From contig JAFEMH010000738.1 of the NCBI GenBank assembly GCA_022495995.1, positions 1 through 64,000 of the forward strand: a stretch of 64,000 nt of DNA, written 5' to 3'. The position numbers and the translations under genes were made by a program. The notes under the pieces are model-generated. The model was not told where the DNA came from. It ran no database searches and worked only from the letters and a program-made list of their open reading frames with translations. Source of the DNA: Adenophora triphylla var. japonica. Taxonomy: Eukaryota > Streptophyta > Magnoliopsida > Asterales > Campanulaceae. Shown here piece after piece: positions 1 to 11,525 of the stretch; within the stretch, counting starts at the first letter, position 1; each line of letters begins with the position of its first letter.

Positions 1-156
1 TCCCGCTAGTAGGACATACAGTAAATGTAGGAATATCTGTAAGCATGTATTAAAGGTGGGCCTGAGAATCATAGATTAATAGAGTTACAAGAACATATAG
101 ACTGGCCTCTAAGAAAACGATTTTCTTACTTGAGCTAAGTTATTAACAAAGGTTTT

Positions 157-267
157 TACTACCTCCTCCCAAAATGAATGTCCAAAAAATCAAATTTGCT
201 CTTGATCAAATCAAGAGTGAATTTGGAATTTTTTTTTTTTGAAATTCATTTTGGGACAAAGGGAGTA
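157..267. mobile_element. Stowaway-like MITE (short)
   Basis: About 111 bp with inverted ends of the CTCCCTCCGTCCC type (TACTACCTCCTCCC at the left, GGGACAAAGGGAGTA at the right) and TA at both borders. A copy lies at 26663-26776 in the duplicated segment. It is non-coding. Confidence 0.7.
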
Positions 268-344
268 ATTGAGATTACGAGTTCTAGGACGTAAAAATGA
301 TTTAGGAGGTAGCCAATGATCTTTCCACAACTTAAGCATGGAAG

Positions 345-1841
345 CGGGGCGGATCTCACCGTGTGCACGATAGTGCACTGCACCACAAAAAAAAAAATTT
401 TTTTTTTTTTACAAAACGACGTCGTTTTTGCTTAGGAAAAAAAGGATTAATAGATTTATTGGAACGTTGCTCTCTAAAGATCGAAACAAGCGGCCCTCCG
501 TCTCCTTCGGTTCTGCGTCGCCGTCTCGGCCGTCGGCCGTCTCCTCCCTCCTCCCTCCACCGCCGCCTCACTCCCCGCCGCCGACCTCTCCGGTACCATA
601 GAATGGGCGAACCAAACCCCCCTCCGCAACCCCCTCACAAAATCAAGAAGAATTTCTCGAATCAAAGGTAAACCCTAGAAATTTAAAATTGCTTTAATTT
701 TCTTGATTTGGATTTGATTGGTTCGGTTCTTGGTGCGATTGAGAACCTCTTTTATACCGTCCCCTCTGGTGTGATTGAGGCGTACAGGAAATCTATAGAA
801 TCTCATTTGCTGCGTTTTGAGGTGAAATTTCTGCTGGTTAATGAACTAGCTTCATTTGGTGCACCGGAAGATGTTGATTTGTGATTTCTTCCTCCATAAT
901 ATCTTTTTTTCTTTTGTTATTAAATCATTTGGCTAAAAATATATTTCTTGGGCACCTATCATACTTCTCAGCTACCCTTTGTCTTAGACATGGACGACCC
1001 GCACCCGTGCAACCGTACCTGTGCAACCGTACCCGTATTTGACCCGCCAGAACCGGAACCGTGTAAGACCCGTGAACCGTTGGACCCGTACCCGTACAAT
1101 TGGCGGTTCGGTTTCGGTTCCTCATTTTTCAGACCCGTACCCGACGGGTCGTGACCGTACCCGGACCCGGATTTGGCCATGTCTAAATCCTATATGTGTG
1201 TAGACATGGCCGACCCGGACCCGTGGAACCGCACCCGAATTTGACCCGTCAGAACCGGAACCGTGTAAGACCCGTGAACCGTTAGACCCGTACCCGTACA
1301 ATTGACGGTTCGGTTCCGGTTACTCATTTTCAGACCCGCACCCGGCGGGCCGGAACAGTAACCGTACCCGGATTTGGCCATGTCTACTTTGTCTTATTTT
1401 GTAGTGGCAGTGAGGCAATTTTTTTTTTTTTTTAATATAGGGTAACTTTTGTGACGAGTTATTTTATAGTTAATGACTTCTAGTAGCTATCAACTGTGGG
1501 AGTGTAAGCTCTGTGTTTGAAATTTTGGTTTGTGTTTGTTTTCTTCTTTTCCCTTCCCCCACCTTTCCTAGAAAACTGGCAGTAGCATGGAAGAAGAAGT
1601 GGAGATCTCTGTATATGATGCCACCGCAGGTATATTTTAAATGGTTTTAGCCTCTAATTTTGCATTCTCTTTTGAACTTTATTTTTCACAACTTAGCTTT
1701 GATTTAGATTTTGGATCTCAAGAGAATGTGTTTTTAGTTTTGCGTTTATATTTTTATATGTAAATGTATTGAATTTTAGTTTTGCGTTTTTTTTTATTAA
1801 GAATAGGCACCACCAATAGCTTAGGTGTAGATCCGCCACTG
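345..1841 (+). mobile_element. Non-autonomous hAT-like element carrying exon-like sequence
   Basis: Inverted ends CGGGGCGGATCT / AGATCCGCCACTG are flanked by an 8-bp target duplication CATGGAAG (337-344 and 1842-1849), the hAT hallmark. The second copy (26855-28373) has the same borders. A third paralogue of the flanks near 12050 lacks the element. Inside are a GC-rich exon-like stretch at 480-668 followed by a GT donor, an ORF-like stretch at 720-883 and a short exon-like piece at 1572-1629 that starts ATGGAAGAAGAAG and ends at CAG|GT. No transposase is visible, so it is non-autonomous and may carry a captured gene fragment. Confidence 0.75.
984..1386. mobile_element. Two adjacent palindromic GACCCG-rich MITEs nested in the hAT element
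   Basis: Two units, 984-1186 and 1201-1386, each run from TAGACATGG to CCATGTCTA and are dense in GACCCG/CCCGTACC repeats, so each can fold back on itself. They are close relatives of each other lying side by side. The same pair is at 27506-27708 and 27725-27910. ORFs through this stretch are by-products of its repetitive composition. Confidence 0.7.
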
Positions 1842-1849
1842 CATGGAAG

Positions 1850-2329
1850 GTTGATATCTAAGTACAATGCCTAGAAACTAGGAAATTCATGTTGTCGTGT
1901 GCAGTTCTAAGTAATATTTGCTTGACAGTATTTCTATTATTTTCACGTATTTTGATTTCTTGCCAGGTATTAGCTAATATATATGTATGCTTGACTTTCA
2001 GGCTTGGTCAAAGGGTCAAACACGAGTGCTGCACGATTTTTCTCATCAAACTTCATTTACTTTGACATCAAAGTATGTTCTTTTACCAGATGTTGGCCAT
2101 TGACACATTGTAGAAGTAATTGGGGCTCAGAGTATTTGAAGTTTTGAGAAATAAAGTCACTTCTGGAGATTATATCTCTCGGTTCTTTGCTAACTAACCT
2201 GCAGTCGTGAACAAACATGGCAGAAGATCTAACAAGAATCTCATAAATAAGAGTACCAGGCATGTATGGTACGGTTTCAGTGACGTTTTTTCATGTTCTT
2301 CCTCTCCAAAATCTTGACATCTTCCTGTG
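1850..2329 (+). pseudogene. Decayed 3' portion of the triplicated gene (copy Z)
   Basis: It aligns with 12060-12690 and 28382-28861. The splice acceptor TTGACTTTCAG is preserved near 2000. However, the 153-bp open terminal exon seen at 12228-12380 is largely deleted here and replaced by about 35 bp. The following A/T-rich part is shared by all three copies. I see no intact reading frame. Confidence 0.5.
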
Positions 2330-2339
2330 AGAATTACAT

Positions 2340-2407
2340 ATGGCAATACGGCGATTCATGTTAGTGGACCCCAAATCATTTTGGGACTAGGGCTTTGTTG
2401 TTGTTGT
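2340..2407 (+). mobile_element. RTE-type LINE 3' end with TTG tail
   Basis: The motif GACCCCAAATCATTTTGGGA followed by ACTAGGGCTTTG and a (TTG)n tail resembles the 3' terminus of plant RTE LINEs, known from memory. Related ends are at 12690-12912 and 28872-28939. Only the tail is present. Confidence 0.55.
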
Positions 2408-2920
2408 AGAGATGTACAATAATGTTAGAGATGAATGTATTCTTGAAGCTATGCTGAAATTATGTATTTTGTGAGGAAGAAAATCACTGTTTAGAGTAGT
2501 GTAATCATTGTGTACTCATGTTATTATCTTTCCCTTTGTTCAAAATTGTCTTGTTTACCAAATCTTTTGTAGATGATATTTTACTTGTTTGTATGGTATT
2601 GAATTTTTTTCATCATTTTCGATGAAGCGAAATACTCATTATTTTTTGGCTTGAGAATATAATGAAATAAAGCAAAACCACTCAATAAATAAATTGTTTG
2701 TTTCTTTGTTATGAAGCAGCAGTCAGTACATGTAATTTTTGATAATTTTTGATGCAATTTTCATCATGGATAATCCGGAAACAACCTCTCTGTAATTTAA
2801 TGTAGGGGCAAGACTGAATACACCGACTCTCCTTATTCCACTACAGGTGTGTGGTTTTACTAAAGTGGGATAATGTTGTTGATGTATGCTATTGAAATTG
2901 CAATACAAATATTGTTTATT

Positions 2921-3120
2921 TTGAAAATGAGACTGTATCACAAATTAAAAGGGTAAGGAGTAATATTTTTGGGGACACGTATGTATTTATGTACAGTAAT
3001 CATGTTTTAGGGCAGTGTACTGTAGGTAAACGACTTCTCCCATAAGGGCCCTTCGGCCTAAAAGATATGCTCCCTGTCTGAGATTCTTGATGGGATTGTA
3101 ATTTTCTAGGGTTTGAGATT
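2921..3120 (+). repeat. 200-bp direct repeat, unit 1
   Basis: It starts TTGAAAATGAGACTGTATC and is repeated almost exactly at 3685-3884. A 34-bp internal duplication (around GAGATTCTTGATGGGATTG) follows. A partial relative is at 23880-24060. Confidence 0.9.
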
Positions 3121-3144
3121 CTTGATGGGATTGTAATTTTCTAG

Positions 3145-3530
3145 GGTGAGGAGACATGTCCTCCGAGATTATAGCAGCGGTTATTCAGTCATGTGAACGT
3201 GTTATTAACTGCCCCTGATTTGTAGGGATGTGGTTACGAGAATAGTTCAACCGAATATGCCTGCGAGTATCAAGTCGTCACTTGTTAATTTAGGTCGAGG
3301 TCGCCACTCGTGGAATGGTCGACCTGACTGTCGGGTAGAGCATGGTTCATGAGGTCGGACTAAGTTAGGTCGGGACCTGTAGGTCGGACCATGGGCTTAG
3401 TCGACTGTCGCTTGAGATGGGCTTTGGGCCTTGCTCTGACTGGGCCAGCCCTATTTAGAATGTGATAGTCAAAGCTGGATGTAATTGGGCTTTACTTGCT
3501 TGGCCCAACTCGGCACTTTTGGTATGTTCA
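3145..3530 (-). mobile_element. Truncated LTR of the 12-kb Tat-type gypsy element
   Basis: It matches the part of the LTRs at 29700-30085 and 41178-41584 from GGTGAGGAGACATG to the terminal GTATGTTCA. The first 240 bp or so of the LTR are missing and no target duplication is visible. It lies between the two 200-bp direct repeats. Confidence 0.85.
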
Positions 3531-3535
3531 ACAAT

Positions 3536-3677
3536 ATTTTGGGGGAAACTAGTTTCTCCCTAAGTTATAAAAAGTCACTTGTTTTTAAAGGCTAACTCTT
3601 ATATTCGTCAAATATTTGCAAGTTGAAAAATATTGGACTTTTTATAATTTATGGAGAAACTGATTTCTCCCAAAACT
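3536..3677. mobile_element. Foldback MITE with GGAGAAAC ends
   Basis: About 140 bp. The left end (GGGGGAAACTAGTTTCTCCC, then TTATAAAAAGTC) is mirrored at the right end (GACTTTTTATAATTTATGGA, then GAAACTGATTTCTCCC). The arms are about 40 bp. The terminal hairpin motif recurs at 49732-49772 and 50130-50167. Confidence 0.65.
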
Positions 3678-3684
3678 TACTCTT

Positions 3685-3884
3685 TTGAAAATGAGACTGT
3701 ATCACAAATTAAAAGGGTAAGGAGTAATATTTTTGGGGACACGTATGTATTTATGTACAGTATTCATGTTTTAGGGCAGTGTACTGTAGGTAAACGACTT
3801 CTCCCATAAGGGCCCTTCGGCCTAAAAGATATGCTCCCTGTCCGAGATTCTTGATGGGATTGTAATTTTCTAGGGTTTGAGATT
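3685..3884 (+). repeat. 200-bp direct repeat, unit 2
   Basis: Second copy of 2921-3120. It continues into unique sequence (3885-4000) that resembles 23940-24060, so this unit is in the ancestral context. Confidence 0.9.
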
Positions 3885-4175
3885 CCAACCGGATTCTTAC
3901 CAAACCGGCAAGCAACGATCTGTGTCCAAAAGTCGGATTCATCACGATTGTCTAGACGTTCAATGGTATAATCCTCTGTCCCTCTATTGCTTACGATTAC
4001 TTAGTGGAGAACATGTAAACCATACTATATAATGTATGTGTGTTTGCTTGTGTCATGTGTGTGAAAACTGTTTGACAAAAGTGCGAAAAAAGATGTATTC
4101 CTGCCTGGCCTTGTAAACTAGCCAAATTGAGCAAAGAAGATTTTGTTAGCCAAAAATAATAATACAAAATATATA

Positions 4176-4407
4176 CTCCCTCCGTCACGTGAATACAAAC
4201 TGCCCAAAATGGAAATAAAATTATTATTTTATATTCACCCTACCCCACCCACTCATTCTCTCTCTTCATTTCCTACCACACAATTTATTCAACCAACTCC
4301 ACTCATTCTCTCTCTTCATTTCCTACCACACATTTTCATTATCTTAATAATATTTCTTAATTATTGTGCCCGGAAAAATGGTTTGTAATCACATGGGACG
4401 GAGGGAG
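4176..4407. mobile_element. Stowaway MITE
   Basis: It begins CTCCCTCCGT and ends ACGGAGGGAG, with TA at both sides. It contains a duplicated ~45-bp inner block (CCACTCATTCTCTCTCTTC twice). A sister copy is at 44148-44418. Confidence 0.85.
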
Positions 4408-5230
4408 TATATATATATATAAATGATTTGTGGAAGCGAAGAATTTATTTTGAAAGTTTCGTGTAGCTAGGAATTCAAGTCAACACAACAGAACACGGAT
4501 GTGACTTGTGAGTTACAACTGTTCATACATCCACTAATAAGCAGCGAAATAAAATAAAAGAACACTAAGAAATAAGCGTTTACCGGATCTTATCCCAGCA
4601 AACAAGGCTTTAAGCCTAAAAAGTTTTTCACTATTAAAACTGTTTTACAAAACAAAATCGAATAAGTGAAAACAAAAGGATTAAAATACTAAAACAAGTT
4701 CTAACCAACTTCTAAACAATGAACACTCTTCCTTTCTCAAGGAGAACATATTCTAAATAGAAATAGAACAAAAGAACTTGTATGAAAACTAGATGTGAGT
4801 TCGGATGTAAGACACAACCTTCACTTACAACCTAAAAGATCTATAGAATCCGTGAAGAACAAAAAAGAATTGTCTTTCAAAGAATTCTCTAAAAACCGCG
4901 TCTTCTCTTTGTGCTGAAGTCTTGTATTTTATAAGCACCTTTGAGAAGATCTTCAATCAATCAAACTCTTCCTTGTTCAATTCAATTCCTATAAGGAAAC
5001 ATAAAGCACTCACAAGGAAAGAGATTTGTTAGTAGGTTAGTCCTAGTCTAAATATATGTACATAAATAAAAGATATTTACATATTAACAATGTCTTTTTT
5101 CAAATAGAACAATATAAATCTTTACAAGAAAGTCATAAAATCCTCTTACCAAATATAACAATTGGAATCGAATTAGGAAAGTAAATATTCCCTAAAAACT
5201 CACTCTTTCATATTTAAAAGAAGAAAATTG
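4408..5230. other. AT-rich intergenic DNA
   Basis: No convincing gene. The stretch AAGCAGCGAAATAAAATAAA (about 4542) and its surroundings look like worn retrotransposon sequence, but I could not define ends. It ends at the tRNA gene. Confidence 0.4.
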
Positions 5231-5302
5231 AGGTTCTACCGAGATTTGAACTCGGGTTACTGGATTCAGAATCCAATGCCCTAATCGCTAGACCATAGAA
5301 CC
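5231..5302 (-). tRNA. tRNA-Gln: tRNA-Gln (anticodon CUG)
   Basis: The minus strand folds as a full cloverleaf of 72 nt. The 7-bp acceptor stem is GGTTCTA/TAGAACC, the anticodon loop is TTCTGAA on a TTGGA/TCCAG stem (G-U pair included), and the T arm is CCGAG-TTCAAAT-CTCGG. A box-B-like GTTCAAATC is present. The transcript would end at the TTTT runs just below 5230, a normal pol III terminator. CAA lies just upstream at about 5307-5309, as in many plant tRNA genes. No anticodon intron is present. Confidence 0.93.
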
Positions 5303-5458
5303 ATTTGTAAATATATATCCTATGTTTTCAAATTATCAGAACTTGATATATGTAGTCGAATCCCTATCTAACAAGACCATAGAACCATTTGTAAATATAT
5401 GTCCTATGTTTTCAAATTATCAGAACTTGATATATGTAGTCGAATCCCTATCTAACAA
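5291..5458. repeat. 84-bp tandem duplication reaching into the tRNA 5' end
   Basis: Units 5291-5374 and 5375-5458 are nearly identical. Each begins GACCATAGAACC, the first 12 nt of the tRNA gene read in reverse, followed by its 5' flank. The duplication therefore copied the tRNA promoter flank and acceptor start but not a second whole tRNA. Confidence 0.93.
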
Positions 5459-6983
5459 CTTTAGCTTTAAATGAGTTGGTAACTTAACACATTATCGAGG
5501 TTGTCGTTTATCAAGGTCTTGGGTTCAAGTTTCCGCTTGCATTTGTTACCTAAATGATTTTGCTTACATGGTTGAACCTTGTTTGGTTCAAGATGGGCAT
5601 GTTAGCAGAATTCTTCATGTGTAGTTTTGGCCATATAGGAGGGAGAGTGTTAAGATTTGCTATACATTGTTGAGTCTGTTGGTAACTTGACACAACCATC
5701 CCAAGGATTCTCGAAGGTCTGGGATTTGCTTTTGTTTTGCATTTATAAAATAATTCTCCAATTTTGTCCGAAATTAAATCTCAAAATCTAAAGATTTTAT
5801 TTATGGGCATCATCTCCTTTTAGAACATTAATTCTCAATTCTTATAAGATTTCAATGTAAGATCCACGCAATATGATTTTCATAGTAAGTTTAGTATTTT
5901 CAGTTAAGATATTATATTCTTTACTTGAAATTGTTTTCAAACTAAATCTCTGTGGATTTCTATGACAATATATGGAGATTTTATAGGGATAGTGACCGGA
6001 AAGTTCTAAAAAAATATCATAATGCACGAGAAGTTCCTCCACTGTGTCGTATTAAAGATGCAGTATTATATTCACATATGAGTTAATATAATAATATTGC
6101 ATACAATATTATATACTACTGCTTAAGAACTTCCGGGTCATTTCGATTTAACGAGGAACTTGAGGGGAAGTGATTTGTCCCAAAAGGAACTTCCGGGTCA
6201 AATTCCCGATTTTATATGATGACTTTCCTAGATATCACTTTGGTGCATGTCATAATTTGCAAGTAAAACCTATATCTGACATGTCTTTCAAATCTTCGAG
6301 GAACACACATAATTTGGTTAATACCTGACTACGCCTTGACCCCCTATTTATAACGGTAAAAAACGTCCCAGTTCACAAGGGAACTCGACTCAAGTTGCTC
6401 AAACCATCGTAACTGACCTTGCCTCACTTTTCACGATGGAGAGAGAGATGAACAACTCGATCGAGACTTCAAGTTGTCATTAGGACGAGGTCGAGACCTT
6501 ATAGTTGTAGTTGGACAAATAAAATGTTAATGGTCTTTACAGTGTTTTAGGGTTATCCGCCTTTACAGTATTTCACGTCTTTGTTTCAAGTAACCGAGTT
6601 TTGACCGTTGCATGTTTCATTTTTTTTTCAACTTTATTTTCTTTCCCAACTCTTTTAACGCCTTAACAATATATATATATATATGACACGTTTCAGTAAA
6701 AGTGTATCGCGTTCCCAACTTGCGTACCAATTGATCCTACCCCCGGCGTACCCAAAATCTACTAAGTCATGTTCCTCGTTCCCGTACCCGTACCCGCCTC
6801 GCATCCCGAAACGTCCCACGTTCCTGGTAACTATGCATTTACCTTTTACTTTAAGGTAAAGTACCATCAATTTGCTAGCTGTCACGATATAAAAAAGATA
6901 AAATTATATCCAGCTATTGTCCCAAATTCATGAGGTCCGTTATGTGAATTCTATTTCTCCGTTTTGTTTGGTCCAATGCTTGA
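5459..6983. other. Intergenic DNA, no gene recognised
   Basis: AT-rich, with a (TA)n run near 6671-6683. The last ~85 bp (6900-6983) align with 24411-24487, so this is the left flank of the duplicated block upstream of gene copy X. Confidence 0.5.
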
Positions 6984-8403
6984 TATTAGGACCTAACTTT
7001 GTGTTTTGATGATGATTGATCATTTAACGGGACAAAGTTAAATGGTCTAAAGTGTCAAGAGAGGAAAGTTACAAAAGTTACACAAATGCCCATTCATGTT
7101 TTCCATGTTTTACAACGAAGATTTTCACCTCCTAATGAGTGCCAAAATATTCAATATTGGACTCATTGGAAAGGTAATTCAATGACCCCAATTACTAAAA
7201 GGATCAAACAACGATAATGAAAGTCAAGGGTTCAAAGTGAAAATAGGTTTTTCATCAGCTACATGGAATTGCAATTGGAAAGAAAGTCAACCAAGCCATG
7301 TTTGTCTACTGGAAAGGAGAAAAACATTTTTCCATAAAACATGGAAGTAATGACAACAACTTTGTGTCAACATTGAATGAAAATTAAGACCAAGACTTAC
7401 ATGGGGAATACAACCATTGACCAACAATTGAAGCCTTCACCCACCACTCCAACGGACACATTCCATTTTCTCCTATAAATTGGAACCAAGCCCTTCTATT
7501 TTTGTGTGCTTGCACCACCAACTTACACACCCTCTCCAAGTGTTTTCCACACCAACATTACTTTCCCTTTGATAAACCTCCCACCTTAGTGTGTTGCAAT
7601 AAACAACAATTGCACACACTAAGCTTTACACCCATTGAACCCTTCACTCCCTTAAACCCTACACCCATTTAACCCTTATCCTTTATACCTTTGACACTAC
7701 ACCCAACCCAAACTACACATCTATACTACCAAACCATGCAAACATTAAGGGGGAACCCCAACGAGCTAAAGCATTGCTTCCATTCGACAATCATGTGTCA
7801 ATTCAAGGAAGAACTATAAAATTTGCTTTGGAAGAAGCAGCCCTAATTGACTGTACTAATTAGGAAGACACTTGAGACTGTACTTCAAGTGTATAATCTG
7901 TAAATTTGCTTTGGAAGAAGCAATCCTAATTGACTGTACTAATTAGGAAGACACTTGAAACTGTACTTCAAGTGTATAATCTGTAAATTTGCTTAGAAAG
8001 AAGCAAATTAATTTGTACTAATTAGGAAGAGGGAGTTCAAGAAACTTGCCTTTTCAATCATTGTAACTCTTAAAGCGACCTAGATTATAGTTGATTGAGC
8101 TCACTTGTCAGGGACAGTGGAGGTGGACGTAGGAGGAGTGAACTCTGAACCACTTTAAAATTCTCGTCTCTTGTCTCTTTTATTTTCTTGTCTTGCACTT
8201 TAATTTCCATTTAAATTATGCTTTTTATTGCTTTAATATATTATTGCATGATCACATAGACAAGTTAAAATTGATAAAGAGATTAGGAATATATATGTTA
8301 GACAACAACTACAAGGCCTTAGAAAATATCCATTCCGCTGCGCATAAACTCATATCTTTTTTTTTTGGCCTTGAGAGTGTTTTCAAGAAAACGGGACCTT
8401 TCA
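6984..8403 (+). mobile_element. Solo LTR of a copia family
   Basis: 1420 bp, starting TATTAGGACCTAACTTTG and ending GGGACCTTTCA. It is flanked by the 5-bp target duplication CTTGA (6979-6983 and 8404-8408). The same family gives the 1419-bp LTR at 16588-18006, which starts TGTTAGGACCTAACTTTG. The first dinucleotide here has mutated TG to TA. The paralogous site at 24483-24487 is unoccupied. An 83-bp tandem duplication lies at about 7821-7986. There is no internal region, so it arose by LTR-LTR recombination. Confidence 0.88.
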
Positions 8404-8864
8404 CTTGATTTGTCAGATGACCTGAATTTTGAAAATCAGCTATCAATCGATGATGTGCTCATGTCTGAGCAAAGAGTCTATTGTTGAAAAGTTTGATTAT
8501 AAATGGCTATATAATTGATTATTGTCCTTAATGTTGGTAAGAAACTAGAAAAATGCTTGAGCATGCATCTGAATTGTGCATATCGAGGTGGGGGCGAGGG
8601 TTGAAATCTTTGATTGGAACTGTTATTGTCTATGAACTTGTGCCCAGCCATCTATAACTTGGTCTATGGGTGGTGGTGTGCATTATGTATAGTTTGTTGT
8701 ATCCTTCTAGAATCTTTTCTGAATCGTGACAGCTTGCAAATTACGAGACCCACTAAAAAGATAAAAGTTAAAACAATAAAAGCAATGGCAGATATCGTAA
8801 TTTAAGTAATAATCTAGCCCACAAGTTATGTTGCAATGCGCTTGTAAACACGCAACTTTGCCCT

Positions 8865-8932
8865 AATTTTTGGTATAAATACACCTTAACAATTACTCTC
8901 TGCCCCAATTTCCCCTCCCATTGTTGGCGGCG
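8865..8932 (+). promoter_or_regulatory. TATA box and leader of gene copy X
   Basis: TATAAAT at 8874-8880 lies about 55 bp before the ATG at 8933. The same block is conserved before gene copy Y, where the TATA is TATATATA near 24983. Conservation of promoter and start between copies supports a real gene ancestor. Confidence 0.5.
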
Positions 8933-9560
8933 ATGGATATTTGTATCGAAGATGAAGATGATGATGATGATTGTTGTTCTGAGATGTTAAGCTCTTTCAA
9001 CAATCATATCAACAATTCATCGAAAATCCGGTAAGCACCACGGTTCTCCTTTATGTGAAATGGTCTGATCTTTTTTCGTATCTTTGTTGACAATTCTATG
9101 CTCCCATCTAAGTCATTTATGGTTTGTAGTTGATTATGTTGAATAGATATCTCTGGATGATATCTCCCTTAATTTCTCTTGATGTGACTCTTTCCGTTCA
9201 CTCAGATTTGCTCATTGGTTTATAGATAATTTTACTGCACTCATCTGATTAAATCATTTAGTGGGGATTTGGATCCTTTTGCTTTTGTGATAGGAGGATC
9301 TGGATCCTTGTTTTTAATTGATGTTTTTTCTTTGAAAATCTGTTTTCTTGAATTACGATCAGGCAGAAGGACTATTCTTATCCCAAGCATCCACATAACT
9401 CCAGGTTAAATGATATTGTTCTAAAAATAGCAGATTCATGCATTTGTCAGATGAGTTACATATTTTTGCCTGCGTTTTAATGAGTAATATCTAGCTAAAT
9501 TTCAAAAAAATGAAAAACTCTTCTCTCCCTCCCACTAGGACATTCAGTATTTGCGCAAGG

Positions 9561-9778
9561 TAACCATCAGGACTTGACCTGATGGCCAGAGCACTGAGAC
9601 ACCAACACGGAGGTCCTGGGTTCGACTCCCCCTAGTGGTTAGAGTGGATGATTATCCCTCCCTAGTTAATATTAGGCGCCTCTGGGGGGATTTTAAGGAA
9701 ATTTCAGAGAATTGAGGGACTTGTTAGTAAATTGACTTACACAAAAAAAAGAGGCTTGACTTGAGATGGGCAAACCTC

Positions 9779-9806
<28 letters not shown>
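9561..9806 (+). mobile_element. Full-length tRNA-derived SINE
   Basis: 246 bp. It carries a pol III A-box-like TGGCCAGAGCACTGAG and a B box GGTTCGACTCC near its 5' end, and ends in a long poly(A). It is flanked by a perfect 15-bp target duplication AGTATTTGCGCAAGG (9546-9560 and 9807-9821). The homologous positions around 1-40 and 26508-26547 lack it. Confidence 0.93.
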
Positions 9807-9810
<4 letters not shown>

Positions 9811-10181
9811 TTTGCGCAAGGCTAAAGATTTATTTTCCTAAATTATTCTTCCTCTGGACGGACCTCCCTATGTCCTTCCCATGATCTGTGATGCTCAGAC
9901 CTTTCAGTTTTGCCAAAGTATCCGTGTCCAAAGGATAGGACATGGGTGTGGGTGTGGCTATTTTACACTAAATTTGGGGTAAAATCTTAAAATTTTGGAG
10001 GATCCGACACTCGGATCCGTATCCGTGTCAGACTCGTACCCGAGTTCGAGCATCATAGAGCAGGATTATATCATGATTTGTCAAACTCACTACAAAAACT
10101 GTTCAAATGATTATACATTGTACTTTTTGACCATAACATCAGCTTGCCTGGTATTATGTAGTAGAACACATCCTTGCTGTT

Positions 10182-11525
10182 TGATAGGCTAAAGTCGCAC
10201 GCCTACAAATTAATTACCAAGACTCGGCTACAAAACTGCAGCAAGGACAAGTCCAGGGTCGATCCATTGAAGAACGGTTATTTGTTTATATAATAGTAAC
10301 AGACCAGTTTGGGGGTTTGATTGATTGTTTGTTGTAATTATACTAAAGCAAGAAAATAGAGTTGTAAACAATAATTTAAAGAGAACTTTGGATCATGATT
10401 CTATCCCCATTCTAATTCCGAATATCATTGGTTAAATCCCTTCCTTTATTCCCATATTCACCCAATCACAACATATATTTCAATCTTTGTTTCTTTTTTT
10501 GATAATAGTTAATAGCGGCGACACGCTCAACTAAAAACCCTAATTGATAAACAAATTAAGCCGACACGATCAAATTTTGAATAACAATTGATTTTGATTT
10601 AAGAAACTAAGATTGGGAATAATTACTAATATACTTTCAATTAGATAATTATCTAGTCTTACCCAATTCACAAATCAAGATGACACATACAAAATTTATG
10701 AAATTGCTACAATGAAAACCCTAATCCGACACGAAAGAAGGGAATTCTAGCAGTAATTAATCACAAGAATTAAGAAATTGATCAAGTTTCTAAACCCTAG
10801 TAATCAATAATAATCAAGCAATACAAGTAAAACTATGAAATAGGGAAATAAAGGGAAAGAGAAAACAAATCTCAATTCATAAAAAGAATGGTTCAAAGAA
10901 CCCTAATCCAAAGCTATGAAAGTTTAAGCTTCCTTGGAATAATCAAAAGCTTTAAATTGTTTTCTATCAACTAATGTAAAGAGATGATAAAAGATAGATC
11001 CCTAAAAACAAGTTGGAAAGGAGTATTTATACTCTTCCCATAATAACCTAGTCTAAAAAGGAAAATAAAATAAATAAAATACCAAAAATTACCAAAATTA
11101 CACAATTCCCGTCGCTTGTTGTTGTCGCACGCTGATTCCGCTCTGGCGCTGAGGGACGACTCGTCCCTGAAAATCCCAACTCTGAAACTGTCGTCCCCTT
11201 ATGGGGAATAGTTGGCTGTGAAGGGGGACGACTCGTCCCCTGAAGTCGATTTACAGAATTCTTCAATCTTTGACCTCTCTTGATTCTTTGGCTCGATTTT
11301 GTTGGCTTCCATGGACGTAGAGATGATGTTCTTGAGCTCCTTGAGAACCAAATTCAATCACAAGGTAAAAACTCTCAAAATCTCCCTCGCATTACATTGT
11401 TTCTCAATAATTTCTCACAATATATAATTCACTCAAAATACAACCAACCTATACTAAATACATGAAAATAAAGAACAATAGGGACGGAAAACATAGGAAA
11501 TAGATAGTATAAATCCGTCCTATCA
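10182..11525. mobile_element. Solo LTR (1344 bp) with CTGTT target duplication
   Basis: Begins TGATAGGCTAAAG and ends CCGTCCTATCA, giving a 7-bp terminal inverted repeat TGATAGG/CCTATCA. It is flanked by CTGTT at 10177-10181 and 11526-11530. No internal domain or second LTR is present. The superfamily is not determined. Confidence 0.85.

Larger units (their letters stand above)
1..2927 (+). repeat. Segmental duplication, copy Z (left edge)
   Basis: Near-identical to 26508-29443, with only scattered single-base changes and small indels. It starts at or beyond the window edge. The match stops abruptly after the shared TTGAAAA at 2921-2927. It contains a MITE, a 1.5-kb hAT-like element and the tail of a decayed gene. 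Part of its right half (about 1850-2330) also matches 12060-12690, so the gene tail exists three times in the window. Confidence 0.95.

Noticed and set aside
947..1381. Several Pro/Arg/Gly-rich ORFs of 60-70 residues on both strands.
   Set aside because: They arise from the GACCCG repeats of the twin MITEs; present on every strand and frame.
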